64,000 nt of DNA, from assembly GCA_017577715.1 (NCBI GenBank), contig PKRC01000003.1, positions 1-64,000 of the forward strand, read 5' to 3'. This document shows, one piece after another, positions 8,082-16,431 of this stretch (positions are counted from its first letter, which is position 1; the number at the start of each line of letters is the position of its first letter). Below the pieces are notes generated by a model. The model had not been told where the DNA came from and did not search any database. It saw only the letters and a program-made list of their open reading frames with translations. This DNA comes from Clostridia bacterium. GTDB lineage: Bacteria; Bacillota; Clostridia; Caldicoprobacterales; Caldicoprobacteraceae. Both the position numbers and the translations under genes were made by a program.

Positions 8082-8112
8082 ATAAGCGTTACAGGAAGAG
8101 TAGGAAATATGC

Positions 8113-8189
8113 GCACCCGTAGCTCAGGAGGATAGAGCACCGGTTTCCTAAACCGGGTGTCGGGGGTTCGAATCCCTCCGGGTGTACCA
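8113..8189 (+). tRNA. tRNA-Arg(CCT)
   Basis: Acceptor GCACCCG pairs with CGGGTGT (8179-8185) with a terminal G-U pair. Discriminator A and encoded CCA follow. The anticodon loop TTCCTAA gives CCT. Confidence 0.95.
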
Positions 8190-8190
8190 G

Positions 8191-8229
8191 AAAAGGCCGG
8201 AAAATCGCAAAACGGCCTTTTTTGTTTTT
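8191..8229 (+). terminator. Terminator of tRNA-Arg(CCT)
   Basis: AAAAGGCCG / CGGCCTTTT hairpin followed by a T run. Confidence 0.8.
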
Positions 8230-8264
8230 CTGCAATATTTTGATTTTAATCTGCTGGAGAATTA

Positions 8265-8273
8265 TGTTATAAT
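8265..8273 (+). promoter_or_regulatory. Extended -10 promoter of the GT2/acyltransferase pair
   Basis: TGTTATAAT is an extended -10 box. No -35 at standard spacing is visible. The leader from here to 8521 (about 250 bp) holds no convincing gene. Confidence 0.45.
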
Positions 8274-8521
8274 TAAAGTAGAATTGGATTTTGCAACCAA
8301 ATATACGAGATAGTGGAGGTATTTCATTTAGCGATCCGATTGCCAGGCTAAAAGAGCTCATCCCGGATTTTTAGGCGGTTTAGGAGAGGTTTTTCTTGCT
8401 TTAAGGTGAGGAAATGCCATTTTCAAGTATGTTGAATTAGCTTAATATGGCAAACCTGTTTGCGTCAAAATATCTTGATTTTCTATCGATTTATCACCTA
8501 AGATTAGTGAGGGGATGGGGC

Positions 8522-9625
8522 ATGCCTATCATAATGCTCTTTGTAATCGGATGCATTTCAGGTTTTGTCTTGTTTGCAAAAGTTTGCCTTATAAACGATG
8601 GTCTGCCTCTTGAGAGAAAATATAAGGTCTCGGTCATAATTCCGGCACGGAATGAGGAGAAGAATTTGCCTTTTTTGCTTGAGTCGCTGAAAAAGCAGAC
8701 TTATCAGCCGGATGAAGTCATTGTGGTTGACGATTTTTCATCAGATAGAACGCAGGAGATTGCAAGGCAGTATGGGGTCAAGGTGATACAAAACGCTCAG
8801 CTCCCGGAAGGCTGGACGGGGAAAAACTGGGCTCTATGGAATGGCTTTTTAAATTCGACCGGTGATATTTTGGTGTTTCTCGATGCTGATGTCCGATTGG
8901 CTCCAAATGGTCTGGAAGCCCTTATCAAAACGAGAGAAAGGTATGGGGGAGCTATTTCGGTTGTTCCATATCACAAGCCTGAAAGATTTTATGAAAAGCT
9001 TTCGCTTATACCATATCTTCTAGGGGTGTTTGCTTTTACTTCGCCCTTTGAAAGAAACAGTTCGGAGAAAAGCTTGTATGGATCCTGTATTATGGTGGCC
9101 AGGGAGGATTATGAAAAAATCAATGGCCATTATGGTGTCAGGCATGAGATCATGGATGATATGACCCTCGGAAAGAGATTTTCAGAGGCCGGCATCAGTG
9201 TGGAAAATTTCATAGGCTATGACCTTGTCTCTTTTAGGATGTATCCTAACGGCATAAAGAGCGAAATAGAGGGGTTCAGCAAAAGTGCCGTATTGGGCAT
9301 GGTTAATCTGAGCCGTTCCACTGTGGCCCTGATTGCTCTGTGGGTAATAGGTATTGTTTTGGCTGGGTTTATAACTCCTTTGTTAATAGTAGCAAAACAT
9401 CCATGGGTATGGCCTTTCTTGGTGGGTTACATCATGTACACCCTTCAGATTTTGTATTTTTTGAAATACACAGGGACTTATGGTAAAATTGTGCCCGTGA
9501 TGCATTTTCTATCGCTGGCCTTTTTCATTTTGATAATGGTCTATTCCATGTATCAAGTTTTATTCAAAGGGTGTGTATACTGGAAAGGAAGGCAGATTGA
9601 AATTAGAAGCAGGAGGGGCTTATGA
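8522..9625 (+). CDS. Membrane family 2 glycosyltransferase (CrtQ-like)
   Basis: An inverting GT-A glycosyltransferase of 367 residues anchored in the membrane. It has one N-terminal transmembrane segment (MPIIMLFVIGCISGFVLF), the GT2 core starting at VSVIIPARNEE, the metal-binding LDADVR, and MDDMTLGKRF near the acceptor end. Three further hydrophobic segments lie at the C-terminus. The architecture resembles diaponeurosporenoate and other lipid glycosyltransferases. The ATG at 8522 follows GGGGATGGGGC; an ATG at 8447 is possible but has no clear ribosome-binding site. It overlaps the next gene by ATGA, so the two are translationally coupled. The predicted product is a glycolipid that its partner acylates; the substrate is unknown. 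Confidence 0.85.
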   Translation: MPIIMLFVIGCISGFVLFAKVCLINDGLPLERKYKVSVIIPARNEEKNLPFLLESLKKQTYQPDEVIVVDDFSSDRTQEIARQYGVKVIQNAQLPEGWTGKNWALWNGFLNSTGDILVFLDADVRLAPNGLEALIKTRERYGGAISVVPYHKPERFYEKLSLIPYLLGVFAFTSPFERNSSEKSLYGSCIMVAREDYEKINGHYGVRHEIMDDMTLGKRFSEAGISVENFIGYDLVSFRMYPNGIKSEIEGFSKSAVLGMVNLSRSTVALIALWVIGIVLAGFITPLLIVAKHPWVWPFLVGYIMYTLQILYFLKYTGTYGKIVPVMHFLSLAFFILIMVYSMYQVLFKGCVYWKGRQIEIRSRRGL

Positions 9626-10260
9626 CTGTATTGTATTTTATTATGGAATTTTTATGCGGTTCGCTCATGTTTTCGTACTGGCTTGGCCTTTTAGCTAAGA
9701 AGGATTTAACAAAAGTGGGGGATGGCAATCCCGGAGCATTTAATTTGTGGTTAGCGACAGGGTATAAGTTGGGGCTGCTGGGAGTGTTATTGGACTTCAT
9801 GAAAGGTTATTTTCCCCTTGTGGTACTGATACAGCGCGAGATGATCGCCGATTCATCCATCGCAACGGTGGCATTTGCTCCGATTCTGGGACACGCTTTT
9901 TCCCCTTTTCTCAGAGGAAGAGGCGGCAAAGCGATAGCTGTAACCTTTGGGGTATGGAGCGCCGTCACCCAATTTAGAATTTCTCTGGTTTATGCGGTAA
10001 TTCTGGCGGTCCTTTATGTCATTGCAAGGATGGTATATCGGGGTGAGAATACACCCACCGAAACCGATGGATTCATGGTAGTATTTGGCATGTGGATGCT
10101 GGGACTCTATCTATTTTTTAAAGCTTTTCCTTATTATATCAGGTTGTTATGGCTGGAAAATTCCCTTCTCATCACGTATAAAAACAAGGAAAAACTGCAG
10201 GTCTTTTTTAAGAACGTATACAGCAAGTATTGGAACCGCGGTACTACTGTTGGGATGTAG
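9622..10260 (+). CDS. PlsY-like membrane acyltransferase
   Basis: A 212-residue polytopic membrane protein of the PlsY (glycerol-3-phosphate acyltransferase) family. The family motifs are recognisable but diverged: GSLMFSYWLGLL, VGDGNPGAFNLW for the usual GSGNPGATN, and GHAFSPFLRGRGGKAIA for GHxxPxFxxFKGGKGxA. A ~60-residue C-terminal tail beyond the usual length is basic and probably cytoplasmic. The start overlaps the stop of the upstream GT2 gene. Because it is coupled to a lipid glycosyltransferase and its motifs have drifted, I infer it may acylate a glycolipid rather than act as the housekeeping PlsY. Confidence 0.85.
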   Translation: MTVLYFIMEFLCGSLMFSYWLGLLAKKDLTKVGDGNPGAFNLWLATGYKLGLLGVLLDFMKGYFPLVVLIQREMIADSSIATVAFAPILGHAFSPFLRGRGGKAIAVTFGVWSAVTQFRISLVYAVILAVLYVIARMVYRGENTPTETDGFMVVFGMWMLGLYLFFKAFPYYIRLLWLENSLLITYKNKEKLQVFFKNVYSKYWNRGTTVGM

Positions 10261-10365
10261 GCTTTAAACTGGCCTTATGTAGAATAAATTTTAAAAAATC
10301 GTTTTTAAAAATGAGATAATCTAATATAATTGAGACAAACCGCCCATAATGCGTATTAACTGTTT

Positions 10366-10393
10366 TTGACATTAGAAATAAAAGTGTTAAAAT
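10366..10393 (+). promoter_or_regulatory. Promoter of the CIRCE-controlled glycosyltransferase operon
   Basis: TTGACA (10366-10371), 16-bp spacer, TAAAAT (10388-10393). The expected start, about 10400, lies just ahead of the CIRCE element. Confidence 0.7.
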
Positions 10394-10445
10394 CTTATCC
10401 TAGGCTTTGTTAGCACTCGTAATTATTGAGTGCTGATAAGATTTT
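10389..10445. promoter_or_regulatory. CIRCE (HrcA) operator nested in a larger inverted repeat
   Basis: TTAGCACTC (10410-10418), a 9-base spacer and GAGTGCTGA (10428-10436) match the CIRCE consensus TTAGCACTC-N9-GAGTGCTAA at 17 of 18 positions. An outer exact 11-bp inverted repeat, AAAATCTTATC (10389-10399) and GATAAGATTTT (10435-10445), overlaps the -10 box and the end of CIRCE. HrcA is the class I heat-shock repressor, usually found on groE/dnaK operons. Here the next gene is a sugar nucleotidyltransferase. Confidence 0.85.
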
Positions 10446-10622
10446 GGCCTTATTGCATGAAGTAAGCTCCTAAAGAGACATTTTAAGGCATCAAATGGCT
10501 TTAAGTAAGCCAATTTTTAGACGTTTTAGCAGATTTGTAGTTGTTCAGCTCCAATGATAATAGTTGATGTTTAAATCTATACAAATGACAAATAAGTCTT
10601 CAAAAGTTGTATTGCTTTCTTC

Positions 10623-10651
10623 AAATTGTTTGATTTTAAATCAACAATTTT
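10623..10651 (+). promoter_or_regulatory. Leader hairpin before the nucleotidyltransferase
   Basis: AAATTGTTTGATTT and AAATCAACAATTT form a stem with a single bulged base, ending just before the AAGGGGGG ribosome-binding site. The rest of the leader, 10446-10622, shows no gene. Confidence 0.4.
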
Positions 10652-10670
10652 GAAGGGGGGAATGCAACTT

Positions 10671-11714
10671 ATGAAGGCATTGTTTCTTGTGGGAGGAATG
10701 GGGACAAGGCTGAGACCCTTGACCAATAAAATTCCAAAGCCAATGATTCCTATCATGGGCAAACCGTTACTTGAGAGAAGCATACTCAACCTGAAAAGCG
10801 TAGGAATAAAGGAAGTGGTGTTGAGCACTTGCTATAGGGCTCAATATATTCAAAGATATTTTGAGAATGGAGAAAAGTTAGGGATGAAAATTTATCATGT
10901 TAAAGAGGATATACCTCTTGGGACCGGTGGAGCGATAAAGAATGCAGAGGAGTACTTTGATGATACCTTTCTGATATTTAATTCGGATATTCTCAGCGAC
11001 ATAGATTTAAAAGAGTTTATCAAATATCACAGGGAAAAGGGAGCTGATGTTACCATTGCTGTGACGCAGGTGGATGATCCGTCCATGTACGGAGTTATAG
11101 AATATGACGAGAATGATTATGCCATTTCGTTTAAAGAGAAGCCGCAACCCCATGAAGTTACTTCTAATTTCATAAACGCTGGCGCGTATATATTTGAACC
11201 AAAAGTATTGGAGGAGATCCCCGCAGGGCGCGTGGTATCGGTGGAGAAGGAAGTGTTTCCCCAGCTTATTGAAAAGGGCTATAAGATTGCAGTATATAAA
11301 GGGTGTTCTTACTGGATAGATATTGGTACGCCTGAGAGGTATCTGCAGGCTCATATGGATATAATGTCAGGTAAATACAGGATAAACGGTTTAAATTTTT
11401 CGGGTAAAGGGATATATAAAGGACCGGGTTGTGACATCCATAGTTCGGTGAAGATATATGAGCCGGTTTATATAGGCGCCAATGTAAAGATTGAGGAAAA
11501 TGCGTCAATAGGTGCAAATGCCATTATAGGAGATAATGTACGCATAGGCAGAGGAGTAAAGATCATGAGAAGCATTATATGGAATGATGTAGTGGTGGAG
11601 AATGGAGCCACGCTGATCGATACCATTGTAGCTTCCAATTGTAGGATAAAACAAGGATGTGATTACTACAGTACGGTGTACGTAGGGGAAGACAGCTGTC
11701 CCATGGCAATATAG
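10671..11714 (+). CDS. Sugar-phosphate nucleotidyltransferase (ManC/GlmU-like)
   Basis: A 347-residue nucleotidyltransferase that would make an NDP-sugar, most likely GDP-mannose or NDP-glucose, from the sugar-1-phosphate. The N-terminal Rossmann-like domain has the signature GGMGTRLRPLTNKIPKPMIP, and FNSDIL supplies the metal-binding Asp. A left-handed beta-helix of hexapeptide repeats follows from about residue 250 (IGANVKIEENASIGANAII). The start at 10671 follows AAGGGGGG. It is first in an operon with a GT4 glycosyltransferase and an (alpha/alpha)6-type protein, which fits supply of the donor for their glycan. A CIRCE operator lies in its leader. Confidence 0.9.
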   Translation: MKALFLVGGMGTRLRPLTNKIPKPMIPIMGKPLLERSILNLKSVGIKEVVLSTCYRAQYIQRYFENGEKLGMKIYHVKEDIPLGTGGAIKNAEEYFDDTFLIFNSDILSDIDLKEFIKYHREKGADVTIAVTQVDDPSMYGVIEYDENDYAISFKEKPQPHEVTSNFINAGAYIFEPKVLEEIPAGRVVSVEKEVFPQLIEKGYKIAVYKGCSYWIDIGTPERYLQAHMDIMSGKYRINGLNFSGKGIYKGPGCDIHSSVKIYEPVYIGANVKIEENASIGANAIIGDNVRIGRGVKIMRSIIWNDVVVENGATLIDTIVASNCRIKQGCDYYSTVYVGEDSCPMAI

Positions 11715-11749
11715 TTTTATATTTTCAAATTTCAAGAAAGGAGTGATGA

Positions 11750-12931
11750 ATGGCTGTGCTCAATAAGGCCAGAAATGTCGTATTTGTAAGCACTTATCCG
11801 CCTAGAGAATGCGGACTGGCTACATTTACTCAAGACCTGGTAAACGAGCTGGATGAAATAAATCTTATAAATAAACCCAGGGTTATTGCCGTGAGTAACG
11901 GGAATTATCGATACGATGATAGGGTTATCATGGAAATTGAGCAGTATGATAGGGACAGCTACGTAAAAGCCGCTAAGAAGTTGAACAAGACCGATACCGA
12001 ATTGGTGGTCATAGAGCACGAATATGGAATATTCGGTGGTGATTGGGGAGATTATATTTTGGATTTTGTAGACAATTTGCATATACCCTTTATCGTCACC
12101 TTGCATACCGTTCTACTGGAGCCCTCCGATAAACAAAAAGAGATTATAAAGGTCCTGGCCGAAAAAAGCCGAAGGGTTGTCACCATGGCCAACAACACGG
12201 TAAAGATTTTGACGGACGTATATGGAATAGATGTTGATAAAATTGAGGTTATACATCACGGCGTACCTTACAAGGCTGCAGAACCCAGGGAAAAGCTTAA
12301 GGAAAAATACGGCTTTAAAGGGAGGCAGATAATCAGTACATTTGGCCTTATAAGTCCGGGTAAGGGTTTGGAATATGCTATAGAAGCTGTAGCAGAGGTG
12401 GCCAAAAAGCACCGGGAAGTGCTGTACATCATACTGGGGCAAACACATCCGTGCGTGAGGAAGGAATATGGCGAAAGCTATAGGGAGAAGTTAGAAGCAT
12501 TGGTGAGGAGTTTGAATGTAGAAGAGAATGTACAGTTCGTTAACAGATACCTTACAAAAGATGAAATTATAGAGTATTTACAGCTTTCGGACATATACAT
12601 GACGCCATACCTTAGTAAAGATCAAGCGGTAAGCGGTACTTTGGCCTACGCAGTGGGATATGGCAAAGCCATAGTCTCTACGCCATATCCGTATGCCAAA
12701 GAGATGCTGGCAGATGGCAGGGGCATGCTGGCTGAGTTTGCAGATTCCATATCGCTGGCAAGGTGTATTAACTATATACTGGAGAATCCGGAGGTGAGGG
12801 AGGAGATGGAGAAAAAGACCTTAGCTCTTGGTAGGACAATGACGTGGAAGAATATTGCTAACCAGTATGCAGAGCTATTTATAAAGACCATCGAGGAAAA
12901 CCACTCAAAAGGAGATATGCGGATAGGATGA
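11750..12931 (+). CDS. Family 4 glycosyltransferase
   Basis: A 393-residue retaining GT-B glycosyltransferase. The N-terminal domain begins VVFVSTYPPRECGLATFTQDL and contains VIEHEYGIFGGDWG. The C-terminal donor domain has TFGLISPGKGLEYAIEA and the conserved GT4 loop near SGTLAYAVGYGKAIVSTPYPYAKE. ATG start after AAGGAGTG. Its stop overlaps the start of the next gene (ATGATG), so the two are translationally coupled. A mannosyl- or glucosyl-transferase making an oligosaccharide or compatible-solute-like glycan would fit the operon; the substrate cannot be read from sequence. Confidence 0.87.
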   Translation: MAVLNKARNVVFVSTYPPRECGLATFTQDLVNELDEINLINKPRVIAVSNGNYRYDDRVIMEIEQYDRDSYVKAAKKLNKTDTELVVIEHEYGIFGGDWGDYILDFVDNLHIPFIVTLHTVLLEPSDKQKEIIKVLAEKSRRVVTMANNTVKILTDVYGIDVDKIEVIHHGVPYKAAEPREKLKEKYGFKGRQIISTFGLISPGKGLEYAIEAVAEVAKKHREVLYIILGQTHPCVRKEYGESYREKLEALVRSLNVEENVQFVNRYLTKDEIIEYLQLSDIYMTPYLSKDQAVSGTLAYAVGYGKAIVSTPYPYAKEMLADGRGMLAEFADSISLARCINYILENPEVREEMEKKTLALGRTMTWKNIANQYAELFIKTIEENHSKGDMRIG

Positions 12932-13992
12932 TGCGGTACGATTTGGTTAAGGTGAGAAATGATAAGCACGTTTTCCGCATGACTGACGATACAGGGATGT
13001 TGCAGCATGCCAAATATGGGGTACCTGATCCTACCAAGGGCTATACCACCGATGACAATGCAAGAGCGCTGATCATGGCGGTACTCCTTTATGAGCAGAG
13101 ACCGGTGAAGAGATACGAAACTCTTCTTTACAGATATATTGGCTTTTTGCTTAATGCCCAGAATGAAGATGGCTGGTTCAGGAATTTCATGGATTATGAC
13201 AGGCGGTTTATTGAAGAAAGGGGTTCTGAAGACTGTTTTGGGAGATGCTTATGGGCGTTGGGGTTTACTATATCCAATGAACATGTGCCTGTGAACATAC
13301 ACCGTGTTGCAAAATATCTCTTGGACAGAGCTCTTCCAAATTGTAATAAGTTGCTTTATCCCAGAGGAAAAGCTTACTCGATCATAGGATTAGGTTTTTT
13401 AAATGATGATCAGGCCAAGGAGATGATAAGGAGTTTGGCAAATTCACTCGTACATGAGTATTATAACCATTGCAGGGAGGATTGGAAATGGTTTGAAGGC
13501 ATACTTACCTATAGCAATGCCATACTGCCATGGGCGATGCTGGTGGCTTTTCAGTCAACCGGAGAGCAGCGCTTTAAGGATATAGGATTAGAAAGCCTTG
13601 GTTTTTTAGAGAAACATACCTTTAGCAAGGGGTATTTTAAGCCAATAGGCTGTCATGGCTGGTTTGAAAGAGGGGGTAAGCCTGCCGAATTTGATGAACA
13701 ACCAGTAGAGGCCTGTGAAATGCTGCTTGCTTGTCTTAAGGCATACGAGATAACGGGAGAAGACGGGTATCTTGAGAAAGCGAAAATATGCTATAGTTGG
13801 TATACGGGTTATAACTCTAAAGGTGTTAGCCTCATCGATCCACAGACCGGTGGATGCTATGATGGTATTACAAAAGATGGTGTAAATTTAAATCAAGGTG
13901 CAGAAAGCCTTATATCCTATTATATCTCTCTTCTGAGCATTGAGAGGTTTTATCGTGCTTCTGCTAAAAGATATTATTATCTTTCCAAATAG
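12928..13992 (+). CDS. (alpha/alpha)6-type protein coupled to the GT4
   Basis: A 354-residue soluble protein without signal peptide. Repeating helical pairs with Trp/Asp/Glu-rich loops (TTDDNARALIMAVLLYE, SEDCFGRCLWALGF, DWKWFEGILTYSNAILPWAM, FDEQPVEACEMLLACLKAYE) suggest an alpha/alpha toroid. This is the fold of many glycosidases and glycan phosphorylases. Conserved acidic residues would line a sugar-binding face. No specific GH family motif is recognised. Translational coupling to the GT4 gene suggests the two work together on one glycan, as a trimming, phosphorolytic or acceptor-binding partner. The start may be 12928 or 12931. Confidence 0.7.
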   Translation: MMRYDLVKVRNDKHVFRMTDDTGMLQHAKYGVPDPTKGYTTDDNARALIMAVLLYEQRPVKRYETLLYRYIGFLLNAQNEDGWFRNFMDYDRRFIEERGSEDCFGRCLWALGFTISNEHVPVNIHRVAKYLLDRALPNCNKLLYPRGKAYSIIGLGFLNDDQAKEMIRSLANSLVHEYYNHCREDWKWFEGILTYSNAILPWAMLVAFQSTGEQRFKDIGLESLGFLEKHTFSKGYFKPIGCHGWFERGGKPAEFDEQPVEACEMLLACLKAYEITGEDGYLEKAKICYSWYTGYNSKGVSLIDPQTGGCYDGITKDGVNLNQGAESLISYYISLLSIERFYRASAKRYYYLSK

Positions 13993-14103
13993 GTATACAC
14001 TTTATATTCGAAAAACTAACGACTCTATCGGATAAAAATTATTGAAAGCAGCCCACCGCCCCCAAAAGGCATTTGCTATTGGTCACGATTGGAGTGATGT
14101 CAA

Positions 14104-14805
14104 TTGTGCAAATGTCTTTTGAGCATTGATTGGGACTATTTTATCTGTTCTAAGGTAAAGGGCTACTCGTATATCGAAAATTCCAGAAATGTGCTCGATG
14201 CATGGTATAAGCGCTATTTTATGCTTAAGAGGCAAGGGAAAGCCCTTGAGGATTTATACAGCCTATCCCCGGAAGTAGGAGTTTTCTGGGAGAAAATCAG
14301 GCAAAAGTTCATAATTAATCCCAGCGTAAAAGTCTATATATCCGACTCTCATATCCTTTCCTATTACGTTGCTCGGGATACCAGATGTGTTGTTGTTTAC
14401 CTGTTTGATGCCCATGCCGACCTTGGATATGGAGGCTTGCGGTCCTTGAACTTTGAGCTTAACTGTGCCAATTGGCTGGGTAAGCTTTTGAAAGACGGGG
14501 TCATCCAAAAAGCGAGTATCGTATATAGTCCATACACTTTTGAAAAGCCGAGTGATTTTAAGGAAATCAATGGCGCATACAATGTGGAGTATATCAACTG
14601 GGAGAGCATTCCGCAGGGCATAGAGCTAGCTGCGGTTCACATATGCAGGTCGGGGGCTTGGACGCCTCCCTGGTATGACGTTAAATTTTTGAAATTCGTT
14701 CGAGATTCAGGGCTGTCTAATTTGGAGTTTATAGACTTTACCCCCAGAAAATGGGACACCAGGCATGTAAGCCTGTCGCAGCAGATCAACTATATGCTGG
14801 CATAG
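14104..14805 (+). CDS. Arginase/UPF0489-like hypothetical protein
   Basis: A 233-residue protein of uncertain function. LSIDWDYF near the N-terminus and YLFDAHADLGYGG in the middle resemble the metal-binding Asp/His motifs of the arginase/deacetylase fold, as in UPF0489-type proteins. Further conserved-looking stretches are ANWLGKLL and HICRSGAWTPPWYD. It probably binds one or two divalent metals and hydrolyses an amide, but no substrate is indicated. TTG start 9 bp after GGAG. It sits alone between the glycosyltransferase operon and the isomerase-araR operon. Confidence 0.55.
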   Translation: MCKCLLSIDWDYFICSKVKGYSYIENSRNVLDAWYKRYFMLKRQGKALEDLYSLSPEVGVFWEKIRQKFIINPSVKVYISDSHILSYYVARDTRCVVVYLFDAHADLGYGGLRSLNFELNCANWLGKLLKDGVIQKASIVYSPYTFEKPSDFKEINGAYNVEYINWESIPQGIELAAVHICRSGAWTPPWYDVKFLKFVRDSGLSNLEFIDFTPRKWDTRHVSLSQQINYMLA

Positions 14806-14846
14806 ATTATTTGAAATTTGCAGCCCCTTTTTACCCTGACTTTTGG

Positions 14847-14878
14847 ACTTGTGCATACAAGTGGCGCGGTGATATAAT
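14847..14878 (+). promoter_or_regulatory. AraR-type operator and promoter of the isomerase-araR operon
   Basis: ACTTGTGCATACAAGT (14847-14862) has perfect ACTTGT/ACAAGT arms and resembles the AraR box consensus ATTTGTACGTACAAAT. It overlaps the -35 region (TTGTGC, 14849-14854), 18 bp from TATAAT (14873-14878). Autoregulation by the downstream AraR is expected. Confidence 0.65.
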
Positions 14879-14922
14879 GATATCAAAAGGCCAGTAACCA
14901 TTCAAAAGGGGGGTAATTTTGT

Positions 14923-16404
14923 ATGACAAACATTCCTGAGGTAAAACTGGGCATTGTAGCGGTGAGCAGAGACTGCTTTCCGGTACAGCTCAGCCAGTCT
15001 AGAAGAAGAGCAGTAGTAGAAGCCTGTCGTCAAAAGGGCATTGCCATCACAGAGATTCAAACGGTGGTGGAAAATGAGAAGCATGTACTTAAAGCTTTGG
15101 ATGAGCTTAAAACAGCGGATGTGAATGCGCTGGTTGTATACCTGGGCAACTTCGGGCCGGAGGGGCCAGAGACCATGCTGGCACAGAAATTTGGTGGTCC
15201 TTCCATGTTTGTGGCTGCAGCTGAGGAGACAGAGAACAACTTGATCGATGGCCGTGGCGACGCTTATTGTGGCATGCTCAACGCTTCATATAACTTGGGC
15301 TTACGCAAGCTCAACCCATATATTCCCGAATATCCCGTTGGTACGCCCGATGAAGTCGCCGATATGATTGGGGAATTTGTGGATATCGCAAGGGTAATAC
15401 TGGGACTGTCAAAGCTGAAGATTTTCACTTTTGGACCAAGGCCTCAGGACTTCTTGGCGTGCAACGCTCCCATAAAGCCTTTATACGATTTGGGAATAGA
15501 GATCATGGAAAATTCCGAGTTAGACCTCTTCGAATCCTTTAATCTACATGCAAACGATCCCAGGATACCGTCAGTGGTCAAGGATATGGAAGAGGAACTG
15601 GGAGAAGGCAATAAGCTTCCCGGCATCCTTCCCAAGCTGGCACAATACGAGCTTACTTTGTTGGACTGGATGGAGAAGCATATCGGTGCATCTGAATATG
15701 CCATATTTGCCAATAAGTGCTGGCCCGCGTTCCAGACTCAGTTCGGTTTTGTGCCGTGCTATGTGAACTCCAGGTTGGCTTCCCGTGGCATTCCGGTGGC
15801 ATGCGAAGTGGATATATATGGCGCTTTGAGCGAGTACATCATTACCTGTGCTACGGGCATGCCGGCAACCCTTCTTGACATAAACAATACCGTTCCCAGG
15901 GACATGTATGAAAACAACAGGGATAAGTTTGGAGATTACAAGTTGACTGACCTTTTTATGGGATTTCACTGCGGTAATACCCCTAAGTGCTATCTAAAGG
16001 ATGGTACTATGAAGTATCAGCTTATCATGCACAGGCTCCTCGAGCCGGATAAGGAACCCGATATAACGAGGGGGACCCTCGAGGGAACCATAAAATCCGG
16101 GGACATTACATTGTTTAGGTTGCAGGGCACGGCTGATTGCAAGCTGAGGTGCTATGTGGCCGAAGGTGAAGTAATTGACGTTGATCCCAAATCCTTTGGC
16201 GGCATTGGCGTGTTTGCTGTAAGGGAGATGGGCAGATTTTACAGGTATGTTTTGATTGGCAAGAGGTATCCGCACCACACTGGCGTTGCCTTTAAACATG
16301 CGGGCAAGACATTGTTTGCAGCCATGAAAATGCTGGGCATCGAGGAAGTGGACTTCAATCGGCCGGCTAATATGCTGTACAAGGATGAGAATCCATTCAA
16401 ATGA
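14923..16404 (+). CDS. L-fucose/L-arabinose isomerase family protein
   Basis: A 493-residue member of the FucI/AraA superfamily of Mn-dependent aldose-ketose isomerases. It is cytosolic, with N-terminal Rossmann-like domains (VKLGIVAVSRDCFP, ALVVYLGNFGPEGPE) and a C-terminal catalytic domain (GFHCGNTPKCYLKDG; later ALEGT-like LEGTIKSGDITLFRLQGTAD). It is not the classical AraA subfamily. It is followed by an AraR-type regulator in the same operon and preceded by an AraR-like operator, so I infer a pentose substrate such as L-arabinose. GGGGGG lies upstream of the ATG. Because classical araA is broken elsewhere in this window, it may be the working arabinose isomerase. Confidence 0.8.
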   Translation: MTNIPEVKLGIVAVSRDCFPVQLSQSRRRAVVEACRQKGIAITEIQTVVENEKHVLKALDELKTADVNALVVYLGNFGPEGPETMLAQKFGGPSMFVAAAEETENNLIDGRGDAYCGMLNASYNLGLRKLNPYIPEYPVGTPDEVADMIGEFVDIARVILGLSKLKIFTFGPRPQDFLACNAPIKPLYDLGIEIMENSELDLFESFNLHANDPRIPSVVKDMEEELGEGNKLPGILPKLAQYELTLLDWMEKHIGASEYAIFANKCWPAFQTQFGFVPCYVNSRLASRGIPVACEVDIYGALSEYIITCATGMPATLLDINNTVPRDMYENNRDKFGDYKLTDLFMGFHCGNTPKCYLKDGTMKYQLIMHRLLEPDKEPDITRGTLEGTIKSGDITLFRLQGTADCKLRCYVAEGEVIDVDPKSFGGIGVFAVREMGRFYRYVLIGKRYPHHTGVAFKHAGKTLFAAMKMLGIEEVDFNRPANMLYKDENPFK

Positions 16405-16431
16405 AATAAAAGATGAAGCAGGTGTGATACT

